Source: Pediococcus claussenii ATCC BAA-344
GTDB lineage: Bacteria; Bacillota; Bacilli; Lactobacillales; Lactobacillaceae
Length of the DNA stretch: 64,000 nucleotides
Reading direction: 5' to 3'
Assembly: GCF_000237995.1 (NCBI RefSeq)
Contig: NC_016605.1
Coordinates: forward strand, 682,001 to 746,000
Positions 28,006 to 36,752 of the stretch are shown here, one piece after another. Below the pieces are notes generated by a model. The model searched no databases. It had not been told where the DNA came from and saw only the letters and a list, made by a program, of their open reading frames with translations. Made by a program: the position numbers and the translations under genes. Numbering within the stretch: position 1 is the stretch's first letter; every line of letters starts with the position of its first letter.

Positions 28006-29280
28006 ATGGAATATGAGAGTGCTTTGAAATTTATTCACGGTCGACCTAGACTTAGAAAAGATCCAACGTTAAATAGGATGAAAATGTTATTAGAGCGATT
28101 GGATAATCCGCAGCAAAATTTGCATATTGTACATGTTGCGGGAACAAATGGTAAAGGATCGACTGTAGCCTTCTTAAGACAGATGATTATCAGAAGTGGT
28201 CATAAAGTTGGGTCCTTTACATCGCCTTTTATTACCAAATTCAACGAACGTATTTCGGTTAATGGTGAAATGATTCCGGATAAAGAAGTGATCAAGCTTG
28301 TCGAAGCTGTCAAACCGGTTATTGAGCAAATGGACATGGAACAGAATTCTCCATTGGAGTTTGAGACTATTACTGCCATGATGTTTCTATATTTTGCAAA
28401 GAACCCAGTTGATGTTGTAATTGTTGAAGTTGGTATTGGTGGGCTGTACGATTCCACAAACGTGGTTAAACCTCTTATATCTGTAATCACCAACATTGGA
28501 TTTGACCACATGGAAATGTTAGGGGATACGCTGAGTAAAATTGCATTTCAAAAAGCTGGTATCATTAAGAAAAATGCACCAGTTGTATCAGGTGTTCTCG
28601 AACCGGAAGCTTTTAAAGTCATTGAACAAATAGCAAAGAAAAAGAAAGTAAAATTGTTGCAAATAAATCGCGATTTTAGATTGGATCATCACTCAATGGA
28701 GTTTAGTGATATTGATATTAGAGTTGCAAACATTCAGCTCGGATTACAGGGTGATTTTCAGTTTTATAACGCTGCAATTGCAATTGAAACATTTGAAGAA
28801 GTAACAAAAATTTTGAAATGGAATTGGAATCATTCAAGTATTTTGCAGGCCCTTGAGGAAACTAAATGGCCTGGAAGATTGGAAACCGTCAGAGATAAAC
28901 CTCTAATTATTTTGGATGGAGCCCACAATTTACCTGGAATTCAGGCTTTAGTACGAACGGCTAAGAGGCAATATGCAGGACACAAAATTCATTTTTTAGT
29001 TTCAATTTTAAAAGATAAATTGTTTAATCAGATGATATCGGAACTCGAGACGGTCCCAAACTCTGAAATTATTTTAACAACTTTCCAACAACCTAATCAT
29101 CGAGCTACAGTTGGAATAGAGTCTTTGGGTCAAAAATTAACGCAAAATATAACATATAATGAGGACTGGAAAAGAGCTCTTGTTGAAATTATAAAAGGTG
29201 TAAGGGAACAAGACGTGATTGTAGTAACTGGTTCTTTATATTTTATTTCAGAAGTTCGCCAGAATATGAAAAACTTTTAG
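28006..29280 (+). CDS. folC: Folylpolyglutamate synthase/dihydrofolate synthase-type ligase
   Basis: A Mur-ligase-family enzyme that adds glutamate to reduced folates. The 424-residue product has the P-loop AGTNGKGST (about residue 46), the omega loop SFTSPFITKFNERI, EVGIGGLYDSTNVV, and the C-terminal domain starting at WPGRLETV and LDGAHN. The length is normal. ATG 28006 follows tggagggtt. radC follows after 36 bases with its own ribosome site, and the pair is likely cotranscribed. Whether it also has dihydrofolate synthase activity cannot be read. Confidence 0.93.
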   Translation: MEYESALKFIHGRPRLRKDPTLNRMKMLLERLDNPQQNLHIVHVAGTNGKGSTVAFLRQMIIRSGHKVGSFTSPFITKFNERISVNGEMIPDKEVIKLVEAVKPVIEQMDMEQNSPLEFETITAMMFLYFAKNPVDVVIVEVGIGGLYDSTNVVKPLISVITNIGFDHMEMLGDTLSKIAFQKAGIIKKNAPVVSGVLEPEAFKVIEQIAKKKKVKLLQINRDFRLDHHSMEFSDIDIRVANIQLGLQGDFQFYNAAIAIETFEEVTKILKWNWNHSSILQALEETKWPGRLETVRDKPLIILDGAHNLPGIQALVRTAKRQYAGHKIHFLVSILKDKLFNQMISELETVPNSEIILTTFQQPNHRATVGIESLGQKLTQNITYNEDWKRALVEIIKGVREQDVIVVTGSLYFISEVRQNMKNF

Positions 29281-29316
29281 GAAAAAATGCGAATAGTTAT
29301 ATTGAGGTGATATTTT

Positions 29317-29985
29317 GTGGATAAAATAATTATGGAACAATCGTTAAAGAAACAAATCGATATCGGATCTGAAGGATTGTCTAATGAAGAATTACTGCGG
29401 ATTTTTGTGACTGCTGTCACTCCCGATATAGCTGTAGCAGGTACTTTGAAAAGCTTTTGGAAGCGGGTTGGTGATATTGGATTTTATCGCTTGTTGAACA
29501 ATACGGAGCAAATGAAGGTTTTTGGTGAAGACTTGTCTTTAGCTCGTGCTCTGTCGTGTGGAATTGAATTAGGACGGAGAATCCAAAAAAGTCCGATAAC
29601 AACGATTGGAACGGCCTTTGGGAGCCGACATTTGGCGCAACAAATGATTAACCGGTTTCAAAAAAAGAATCAAGAAGAGTTGTATTTATTGTGCTTAGAT
29701 ACTAAAAATAAAATCAAGTGGGAAAAAATGATTTTTAAAGGCGGGCTTAATTCAGCATCTGTTCATCCTAGAGAAATTATGACGGAGGCATTTAGGGTTA
29801 GTGCAAACTCAATAATCCTGGTACATAACCATCCAAGTGGGAGTGAGAAACCTTCAGGGAACGATATTGAATTTACCAAGCGGATGAAGCAAGTTGGAAA
29901 ATTGATGGGTATAGAGTTGCTAGACCACTTGATTGTTGGAGATACAAAATACTGGAGTGCTGCCGAAAGTAAAATATTAGGATGA
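29317..29985 (+). CDS. radC: RadC family JAMM-domain protein
   Basis: A 222-residue RadC protein. An N-terminal helical part (LSNEELLRIFV) precedes the JAB1/MPN-like metalloprotease-type domain with the JAMM motif HNHPSGSEKPSGND. A role in DNA repair is historical and doubtful; metal-dependent hydrolysis is likely. It starts at GTG 29317, five bases after gaggtgat. In rod-shaped lactobacilli radC is followed by mreB; here mreC follows directly after an 83-base gap with its own promoter. Confidence 0.93.
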   Translation: MDKIIMEQSLKKQIDIGSEGLSNEELLRIFVTAVTPDIAVAGTLKSFWKRVGDIGFYRLLNNTEQMKVFGEDLSLARALSCGIELGRRIQKSPITTIGTAFGSRHLAQQMINRFQKKNQEELYLLCLDTKNKIKWEKMIFKGGLNSASVHPREIMTEAFRVSANSIILVHNHPSGSEKPSGNDIEFTKRMKQVGKLMGIELLDHLIVGDTKYWSAAESKILG

Positions 29986-30023
29986 TTTTAAACTTTTTTA
30001 AGCTGAGGTACTCTATTTCCCTG

Positions 30024-30032
30024 TGTTATAAT
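30024..30032 (+). promoter_or_regulatory. Extended -10 promoter of mreCD
   Basis: TGT-TATAAT 37 bases before the mreC start, with no clear -35. Confidence 0.65.
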
Positions 30033-30068
30033 TAATCTCTACGTAGGAATTTTTAATGGGGGGTTATC

Positions 30069-30914
30069 ATGCAAAAGTTTTTTTCAAATCGAAAATTAGT
30101 TATTACCGTAGTTTGTCTAATTATTGCTGGTGGATTAATGGCCGCTTCTTTAATGATTCGGCAAAAGGAATCGACCCCCGCGCCACAGAAAGCTGGGAAT
30201 GATTTTTTTGGTGTTATTAACCGAGTAATTGCTTATCCAATTGAGGGTGCAAAAGGTGTAACACACGGTGTTAAAGACTTTATGTTGACGTACGAGGAGA
30301 ACCAAAAGCTACGTAAAAACATCGATGATTTAGACCAAACTCATGCCCAAAATGAGGCACTTAAAGATGAAAACAAACAATTAAAATCATTAGTTGGCTT
30401 GAAGAATAGCATGACAGACTATCGTTTGACACCGGCCGTTGTTTTAACGAGAACTCCAAGTTCTTGGCAAGATATTATCACAATTGGTAAAGGAACCCTT
30501 AACGGGGTTAAGAAAAATCAATCTGTATTAGCTGGAAATGGACTAGTTGGAAGAGTAATTGAAGCCAACTATACTACAAGTAAGGTTGAACTGATTAGTG
30601 ATAACAATGATTCTGCGAACCGTTTTGCGATTCAGGTTAATAGCACGGACGGTGAAAACGTAAATGGAATCATCACGGGATATAACAAAGAAAAGAATCA
30701 GATTATTATGGGCCAAGTAACAACTAAGAAAAAAGTAGCAGTCGGAGAACGAGTTATTACGTCTGGACTTGGTGGTGTAACACCTAAAGGCCTGTATGTG
30801 GGTAAGGTAGCCAAGGTTACTAAGGATGATTACGGACTCGCCTCAGAGATTATGATTAAACCGGCAACGGATATGAATGACATTAATGATGTTGTCGTTG
30901 CTCAGTTAAAGTAG
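30069..30914 (+). CDS. mreC: Rod shape-determining protein MreC
   Basis: MreC links the cell wall elongation machinery (PBPs, RodA) to the membrane. The 281-residue product has an N-terminal membrane helix (about residues 9-29), a coiled coil (about 75-112) and two C-terminal beta-barrel domains (VVLTRTPSSWQD, NGLVGRV, ITSGLGGVTPKGLYVG). ATG 30069 follows gggggg. mreD follows after ten bases. No mreB gene is present upstream, which is the pattern in ovococcal Firmicutes that keep MreCD but lack MreB. Confidence 0.95.
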   Translation: MQKFFSNRKLVITVVCLIIAGGLMAASLMIRQKESTPAPQKAGNDFFGVINRVIAYPIEGAKGVTHGVKDFMLTYEENQKLRKNIDDLDQTHAQNEALKDENKQLKSLVGLKNSMTDYRLTPAVVLTRTPSSWQDIITIGKGTLNGVKKNQSVLAGNGLVGRVIEANYTTSKVELISDNNDSANRFAIQVNSTDGENVNGIITGYNKEKNQIIMGQVTTKKKVAVGERVITSGLGGVTPKGLYVGKVAKVTKDDYGLASEIMIKPATDMNDINDVVVAQLK

Positions 30915-30924
30915 GTGCATTAGA

Positions 30925-31470
30925 ATGTTGCAATCAGCAAAGCTAAAATATATTTACCCAATTGGTTTATTTATTGCTTTTTTCTTAGATGGAATTATCG
31001 AACAGCTTTTTTCAAGGCAGCTTTTTCAGTATCCGTATTCAATGGTTAGTAATTTAACGATTATTTGGATGGTTTTATCAATTTTTTTTGAGGGTGAATC
31101 TCACATTCATTTTGTTATGTGGGCCTTTATTATCGGATTAGCATTTGATTGGTATTACACCGGAATTTTTGGAGTTAACGTTTTTATATATCCGTTAACT
31201 GTTATTTTAGTTAGGGGAATTGAGCCCTTTCTGAAACACCGTTTTTTAGAAATATTTTTTGTGACTAGTCTAGCAGTTGGATTGAGCAATGCACTCTTTT
31301 ATGTTGTTTTTCAAGCTTTTCATTTTGCTAATGTGTCAACGGCCTTTTTTATAGGGTATGCTTTCATTCCAACTATTATTTTGAATCTATCATTTCTAGT
31401 GATTATTTATTATCCTGTTAAGATACTTTTTAGAAAAACAAGAGGTACAAACTCAAGAATATTTAAATAA
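30925..31470 (+). CDS. mreD: Rod shape-determining protein MreD
   Basis: A 181-residue membrane protein with about five or six helices. It is recognised by its position after mreC, its size and the conserved segment GLAFDWYYTGIFGVNVFIYPL. It works with MreC and RodA in peripheral peptidoglycan synthesis. ATG 30925 follows taggtgca, a weak site consistent with coupling to mreC. minC and minD, usual next genes in rod-shaped relatives, are missing; a T-box transporter operon follows. Confidence 0.93.
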   Translation: MLQSAKLKYIYPIGLFIAFFLDGIIEQLFSRQLFQYPYSMVSNLTIIWMVLSIFFEGESHIHFVMWAFIIGLAFDWYYTGIFGVNVFIYPLTVILVRGIEPFLKHRFLEIFFVTSLAVGLSNALFYVVFQAFHFANVSTAFFIGYAFIPTIILNLSFLVIIYYPVKILFRKTRGTNSRIFK

Positions 31471-31473
31471 TGC

Positions 31474-31502
31474 TTGACCATCAATAATTTTGAGAGTATA
31501 TT
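31474..31502 (+). promoter_or_regulatory. Promoter of the histidine-type T-box leader
   Basis: TTGACC, 17-bp spacer, TATATT, starting four bases after the mreD stop. Confidence 0.82.
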
Positions 31503-31508
31503 TTGGAA

Positions 31509-31767
31509 TTAACAAAGAACAGAAGAGTAGCGTGTCAATTTTTAAGCGAGTTGTGAAGAGTGTGAGCACAATAAATTAAACATGGCGAACCACATCTGCG
31601 AGTTGAGAGATTGAACTAATAGTAGGTCTTTCCGGTAATCCCGTTATCATTGGAGTTAATTATTAACTTCCTGAGGTTGTGCATGTGAGTGTATGACGAA
31701 CTGGGGTGGAATCGCGATTTTGTCGTCCTCTTAGATAAATTTTATTTATCTAAGAGGACTTTTTTTG
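31509..31767 (+). promoter_or_regulatory. T-box riboswitch (probable histidine) controlling an amino acid ABC transporter
   Basis: The candidate specifier CAC (31591-31593) occurs in gcgaacCACatctgcg. This is the same GAA-N-codon context as the valS (gaacGTA) and metN (gaagATG) leaders. The T-box sequence ggggtggaatcgcg is at about 31703-31716. A terminator follows: gtcctcttagataaat / atttatctaagaggac plus seven T. If read one base earlier the codon would be CCA (Pro), but the shared context favours His. Confidence 0.85.
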
Positions 31768-31786
31768 TTGAAAAGGGGAGGATTAA

Positions 31787-32437
31787 ATGTTTAATCTAAA
31801 GTATATTTCAGAAATATTACCATCTTTATTGGGCGGTGCAGGTGTCACCTTACAAATATTTATCTGGACAATTATTGGCTCATTAATTTTAGGTGCAATT
31901 TTAGCGTTAGGTTTAATTTCAAAGATAAGAGCATTAAGAACACTGATTTCAGGTTATGTTTGGTTAATGAGAGGGACTCCACTGTTATTGCAATTAATTT
32001 TTATTTTTTACGGATTACCAACCATTAACATTGTATTTCCACGATACGAAGCAGCTTTAGTTGCTTTTATACTTAACTATGCAGCTTATTTTGCCGAAAT
32101 ATTTCGTGGTGGTTTACAATCAATCGATCCTGGACAATACGAGGCTGGAAAGGTTTTACAACTTTCTTATGGGCAAATTACTCGTCGGGTTGTTATGCCA
32201 CAGGTTGCTAAAATTGTATTACCTTCAATTGGAAATGAAGTTATTAATTTGATAAAAGATTCTTCATTGGTATATGTAATTGGAATTGGCGACTTGCTTA
32301 GGGCAGGAAATGTTGCTTCAGCTCGTGATGTTACCCTTGTCCCACTTGTATTAGTTGGAATAATTTATTTATTGTTAACAGGAATCTGTACATGGATGCT
32401 TCGAAGAGTTGAAAAACACTATTCGTATTTTAGATAG
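31787..32437 (+). CDS. Polar amino acid ABC transporter permease (probable histidine)
   Basis: A 216-residue HisM/GlnP-type permease with about five membrane helices, the N-terminal LLGGAGVTLQI and the EAA loop YEAGKVLQLSYGQITRRVVMPQ. The upstream T-box with a His specifier suggests histidine as substrate. ATG 31787 follows aaggggagg. The ATPase gene follows at once. In relatives this operon lies after mreD-minCD. Confidence 0.92.
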   Translation: MFNLKYISEILPSLLGGAGVTLQIFIWTIIGSLILGAILALGLISKIRALRTLISGYVWLMRGTPLLLQLIFIFYGLPTINIVFPRYEAALVAFILNYAAYFAEIFRGGLQSIDPGQYEAGKVLQLSYGQITRRVVMPQVAKIVLPSIGNEVINLIKDSSLVYVIGIGDLLRAGNVASARDVTLVPLVLVGIIYLLLTGICTWMLRRVEKHYSYFR

Positions 32438-32448
32438 GAGTGACTAGA

Positions 32449-33102
32449 ATGTTAGAATTGAAAAATGTTACTAAGCGATATGACGGTGTTGCAGTCGTTG
32501 ATCATCTAAATTTATCAATTGAGGATAAAACAATTTTAACCATTGTTGGTCCGTCGGGAGCGGGTAAAACAACTCTATTGCGTTGTATTAGTGGCCTAGA
32601 GAAAATTGATGAGGGACAATTTATTTTAAATGGTAAACCGTTTGATCCTTATACAAATAGAAATCTTGAAGGAACGATTGGTGTGGTGTTCCAAGACTTT
32701 CAGTTGTTTCCTAATTTGAGTGTTTTAGAAAATATCACTTTGGCGCCGATTAACGTATTAAAGAAAAGTAGTAAAAATGCCCAAAAAGGCGTTATGCCAA
32801 TAATTAAACAATTAAAACTTGAAGAATATGTCGATCGTTATCCATATCAACTATCTGGTGGACAGAAACAACGAGTAGCAATTGCAAGAGCTTTGGCTAT
32901 GAAACCTCAAATTCTCTGTTATGATGAACCAACCTCTGCGTTAGATCCGGAGTTGAGAGACGAGGTCAAGAATATCATTCTAGATTTAAAAAAAGAGAAT
33001 ATTACGCAAATTGTAATTACACATGATATTGTGTTCGCAGACCAAATTGCAGACCACAAATTAGAGGTAAAGCCGGTGAAATTCAATGAAAGGTCTAAAT
33101 AA
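32449..33102 (+). CDS. Polar amino acid ABC transporter ATP-binding protein
   Basis: A 217-residue PAAT-family ATPase with Walker A GPSGAGKT, Q-loop VFQDFQLFPNL, signature LSGGQKQRVAIARAL, Walker B CYDEPTSALDPE and the switch ITHDIVFA. I chose ATG 32449, eight bases after taggag; GTG 32440 lies inside the site. It overlaps the binding-protein gene by 17 bases. Histidine specificity is inferred from the T-box. Confidence 0.93.
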   Translation: MLELKNVTKRYDGVAVVDHLNLSIEDKTILTIVGPSGAGKTTLLRCISGLEKIDEGQFILNGKPFDPYTNRNLEGTIGVVFQDFQLFPNLSVLENITLAPINVLKKSSKNAQKGVMPIIKQLKLEEYVDRYPYQLSGGQKQRVAIARALAMKPQILCYDEPTSALDPELRDEVKNIILDLKKENITQIVITHDIVFADQIADHKLEVKPVKFNERSK

Positions 33103-33907
33103 ATTATTAGTTTTTGTGATATTTTTATCAATCTTTGCTTTATCTGGATGTAGTATTGTTCGTGTTAAGAATTCTAAAACGGATAGTTGGCAAAGAATTG
33201 AGAAAACTAAAAAGGTTGTAATTGGAATTGATGATAGTTTTGTACCAATGGATTTTCGCCAAAAAGATGGTAAGCTGGTTGGATATGACGTAGATTTGGC
33301 AAAGGCAGTTTTTAAACAATATGGTATTAAACCTGATTTTCAAACTATTGATTGGACGATGAACGTGACGGAATTAAGAAATCAAACAATTGATTTAATT
33401 TGGAACGGATTTACTATCACACCAGAGCGCGCTAAGGTTGTCAGATTTAGTGAACCCTATCTTAGAAACGATCAGGTTCTAGTGACAAAAACGGATAAAA
33501 ATATAAAAAGCGTTGCAGATATGAACGATGAAACTCTTGGGGCGCAAAGCGGTTCGTCTGGTGTTCAGGATTTAGATCAAAGGCCTAAAATATTAAAGGA
33601 TAGAATTAAAAATAAACAACCCATTTTGTATGATTCATTTAATAACGCTTTTATTGATTTGAATGCTAACCGAATTCAAGGACTATTAATCGATAGTATT
33701 TACGCTAAATATTATATCGCACACCAGTCTGATCCCAGATCCTATAGGATTATTTCTAGTGGAATGCCTTCTGAACAATTTGCCGTCGGAATGAGGAAGC
33801 AAGATAAAGAGGTTCAACGGAAGATAAATCAAGGTCTGAATCGCTTAAGAAAAAATGGTGAATTAAAGAAGATTAACCATAAATGGTTTGGAAAAAATAG
33901 TCAGTAG
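33086..33907 (+). CDS. Amino acid-binding lipoprotein of the ABC transporter (probable histidine)
   Basis: A 273-residue extracellular solute-binding protein, family 3. The lipoprotein signal ends at LSGC with Cys-22. The mature part has VVIGIDDSFVPMDFR, GYDVDLAKAVF, WNGFTITPERAKVVRFSEPYL and ALPS-like late segments (QFAVGMRKQDKE). It starts at ATG 33086 inside the ATPase gene. The C-terminal Lys-rich WFGKNSQ end is complete, and a terminator follows. Confidence 0.92.
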   Translation: MKGLNKLLVFVIFLSIFALSGCSIVRVKNSKTDSWQRIEKTKKVVIGIDDSFVPMDFRQKDGKLVGYDVDLAKAVFKQYGIKPDFQTIDWTMNVTELRNQTIDLIWNGFTITPERAKVVRFSEPYLRNDQVLVTKTDKNIKSVADMNDETLGAQSGSSGVQDLDQRPKILKDRIKNKQPILYDSFNNAFIDLNANRIQGLLIDSIYAKYYIAHQSDPRSYRIISSGMPSEQFAVGMRKQDKEVQRKINQGLNRLRKNGELKKINHKWFGKNSQ

Positions 33908-33927
33908 AGTTAATAAAGGGATTTAAG

Positions 33928-33967
33928 AAGCTGAGGGCACAAAAATAGTGTTTCCTTAGCTTTTTTT
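33928..33967 (+). terminator. Terminator after the amino acid ABC transporter operon
   Basis: aagctgagg-gcac / gtg-tttccttagctt with a T-run of seven. Confidence 0.85.
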
Positions 33968-33975
33968 GATACACT
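33967..33975 (+). promoter_or_regulatory. Extended -10 promoter of cls
   Basis: TGA-TACACT directly after the T-run of the preceding terminator, 20 bases before the cls start. Confidence 0.45.
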
Positions 33976-33994
33976 GAATGTGAGGTGAAAGCTT

Positions 33995-35422
33995 ATGTTA
34001 ATCATAGAATCAGCTTTATATACAGTGAACTTTTTTATTGCTGTGATGGTTGCACTTTTTGAGAAAAGAGATATTTCAGCAGCTTGGGCATGGCTTCTAG
34101 TTATGACCCTTTTACCAGGAATAGGCATTATTCTGTACTTATTTCTTGGGAGAAAACTAAATAAACAACAAATTTTTAATTTAAAAACTCAAGAACAATT
34201 TGGAATAGTAGAAATGGCTAATTATCAAAAGAAAAGTCGTCATAATAGAATTAAATTAAAATATGAATTGCAAAATGAACTGGTTGAAATGTTTTTAAAT
34301 AGCGATAACGCAATTTTAACTCAACAAAATGACATTACGATTTTTACTGATGGAATAAAAAAATTCAAACAATTATTTGAAGATTTACGTGGGGCTAAAA
34401 ACCATATTAATCTTGAATACTTCACAATCTATGATGATGATTTAGGAACTCAATTACGAAAAATACTGATTGATAAAGCTAAAGAAGGTGTTAAAGTTCG
34501 CGTTCTTTATGATATTTTTGGTTCAAAGGGAAGTAAGCAAAGGTTCTTTAAAGAATTAATCGCACACGGTGGCGAAGTACAGCCATTCATGCAATCGAAG
34601 TGGCGTTATCTTAATTTTAGAATTAATTTTAGGAATCATAGAAAAATTGTGGTGATTGATGGAACTATTGGTTATATTGGTGGCTTTAACGTAGGAGACC
34701 AATATATTGGAAAAAATTCGCGTTTTGGATATTGGAGAGATACGCATTTAAGAATTTTGGGGTCATCAGTTTTACAACTGCAGAGTCGGTTTTTCATGGA
34801 TTGGTTTGCCTCTGCAAAAACATCTTCAGTAGCTATTGGGTTGGAATATTTTCCGCAAAACGAACTTGATCAATCGGTTCCAATGCAAATTGTAAGCAGT
34901 GGACCGGAAAGCGATATTCAAAAAATTAAACAAGGTTACATAAAAATGATTATGGGTGCTCGGGAACATATTAGAATTGAGACACCATATTTTATCCCAG
35001 ATGATGCATTAATGGAAACGCTACTGATTGCTTTAAAATCCGGCCTCAAAATTGACTTAGTAATACCCAATAAACCCGACCATCCGTTTGTTTACCGTGC
35101 TACGGAGTACTATGCTAGACAATTAATGGAAGCAGGTGCAAACGTCTATGCATATCAAAATGGTTTTATGCATGTAAAAGCCATTGTAGTTGATGATGTT
35201 GTGGTCAGTTTAGGATCTGCTAACTGGGATATTCGTTCATTTAAATTAAATTTTGAAGCTAATGCGTTCATTTACCACCAGAATACGGTGTTGGACATAA
35301 AAGAAACGATTAATAGAGACATTAAAAACTCACAAAAAATATCACCGGAATATTTTAATGCGCAATCAGTCTATACGAGGTTTAAACAATTAGCGAGTCG
35401 ATTACTTTCACCGTTGTTATAG
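33995..35422 (+). CDS. cls: Cardiolipin synthase (phospholipase D family)
   Basis: This enzyme condenses phosphatidylglycerol to cardiolipin. The 475-residue product has two N-terminal membrane helices (about residues 4-20 and 30-50). Two HKD motifs follow: NHRKIVVIDGTIGYIGGFN and HVKAIVVDDVVVSLGSANWD. Each half carries the family segments. ATG 33995 follows gaggtgaaa. It is monocistronic. The substrate source, PgsA, is encoded at 39760. Confidence 0.93.
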   Translation: MLIIESALYTVNFFIAVMVALFEKRDISAAWAWLLVMTLLPGIGIILYLFLGRKLNKQQIFNLKTQEQFGIVEMANYQKKSRHNRIKLKYELQNELVEMFLNSDNAILTQQNDITIFTDGIKKFKQLFEDLRGAKNHINLEYFTIYDDDLGTQLRKILIDKAKEGVKVRVLYDIFGSKGSKQRFFKELIAHGGEVQPFMQSKWRYLNFRINFRNHRKIVVIDGTIGYIGGFNVGDQYIGKNSRFGYWRDTHLRILGSSVLQLQSRFFMDWFASAKTSSVAIGLEYFPQNELDQSVPMQIVSSGPESDIQKIKQGYIKMIMGAREHIRIETPYFIPDDALMETLLIALKSGLKIDLVIPNKPDHPFVYRATEYYARQLMEAGANVYAYQNGFMHVKAIVVDDVVVSLGSANWDIRSFKLNFEANAFIYHQNTVLDIKETINRDIKNSQKISPEYFNAQSVYTRFKQLASRLLSPLL

Positions 35423-35486
35423 CTATTGAAAGCTGGACTTAGTTTAGATATGATAAAGCCTGTACTTAAATCAGGAGGGGTTACCC

Positions 35487-36752
35487 GTGAAAAAAGAAAT
35501 TACAAATGGGGTTTGGCTGGATGTAATGCCAACTAGCCAGTTCAAAACTATCCGTGTTGAGGTTCATTTTTTAACAAAATCTAATGCTAGGTTGATGGCT
35601 AAAAGAGCATTGATTAGTAATATTTTAGAAACTAGTTCAAAGAAATATCCTGATCAGGTTAAGGTTACGCACCAATTATCAGAGATGTTTGGAGCCGGTT
35701 TTGGAGCCGGAATATCAAAAAGAGGGCGCTTACATGATTTATCTTTTTCAATCATTACTGCTAATTCAACTTATTTAGACACACAAGATGATCTGTTTAA
35801 ACAAGGAATTGATTTTTTGAGGGAAATTATTTTTAATCCGTTGGTGACAAATAATCGTTTTGATGAATCGGTTTTTGAGACTCAAAAAGATAATTTATTA
35901 AACTATATTGATTCGGCTACTGATGATAAACAGTATTACGCGATGGAGCGATTGCGTGAATTGAACTTTGGTACAGATGCAATACAAGCGATACCGAGCT
36001 ATGGTAGGAGAAAGGAGCTCGAGAAAGTTAATAACCAAGATTTGTTTGCCTATTACCAGCAACTTCTTCAGGAAGATTTTATGCAGATTAGTGTAAGTGG
36101 CGACATAGATGCTGAACGAGTTTTAAACGCATTTCAGGGCTGGGATTTAACAAAACGGAACTTTGAAATCCCTGAATTGACAGCACAGTTTGATAAGAAC
36201 TCAGTGGTTGCTGTTAAAACTGAAAAACAAATGTTAAATCAATCGAAACTGAATCTTGCTTTTGATTTTCCGGTATATCTTAGAGATAAGAATTATTTTT
36301 CAGCAATTATTTTCAATGCCTTGTTTGGTGGAACCCCACAATCAAAATTATTTCTAAATGTTCGTGAAAAAGCTAGTTTAGCCTATTATGCAAGTTCAAC
36401 ATTGGATTTACTTAACGGGATGCTAATGGTACAAACCGGAATTGATTCTGTAAATAAAGAAGAAGTATTAAAAATTGTTAACGAGCAAGTTTCTGAAATG
36501 AAGCTGAAAAAACCATCTGAAAAGGAATTAAATGAGGCAAAACTAGGGCTAGTTTCTGACTATTTGTCCAGCCTAGATAGCCAAAGGACGGCTCACCGCA
36601 GATCGTTAACAAATCAGATTATGGGAAATGTTTTATCAGATCAGGAATGGATAGAGGGAATTCAAGGAGTAAAAGATTCTGATGTGCAACGAATGGCAGA
36701 ACTTATGAATTTAAGAGCGGTTTACTTTTTAAGTGGGGAAAATAATGTTTAA
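35487..36752 (+). CDS. ymfF: M16-like pseudopeptidase YmfF (EF-P 5-aminopentanol modification associated)
   Basis: A 421-residue M16 (insulinase) family protein without the HxxEH zinc site; the corresponding region reads KRALISNILETSS. This is the inactive partner of the following YmfH. YmfF, YmfH and YmfI are linked by gene cluster and genetics to 5-aminopentanol modification of elongation factor P in Bacillus. The start, a GTG at 35487, follows aggaggggtt. It overlaps ymfH by eight bases, so the two are coupled. Confidence 0.88.
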   Translation: MKKEITNGVWLDVMPTSQFKTIRVEVHFLTKSNARLMAKRALISNILETSSKKYPDQVKVTHQLSEMFGAGFGAGISKRGRLHDLSFSIITANSTYLDTQDDLFKQGIDFLREIIFNPLVTNNRFDESVFETQKDNLLNYIDSATDDKQYYAMERLRELNFGTDAIQAIPSYGRRKELEKVNNQDLFAYYQQLLQEDFMQISVSGDIDAERVLNAFQGWDLTKRNFEIPELTAQFDKNSVVAVKTEKQMLNQSKLNLAFDFPVYLRDKNYFSAIIFNALFGGTPQSKLFLNVREKASLAYYASSTLDLLNGMLMVQTGIDSVNKEEVLKIVNEQVSEMKLKKPSEKELNEAKLGLVSDYLSSLDSQRTAHRRSLTNQIMGNVLSDQEWIEGIQGVKDSDVQRMAELMNLRAVYFLSGENNV

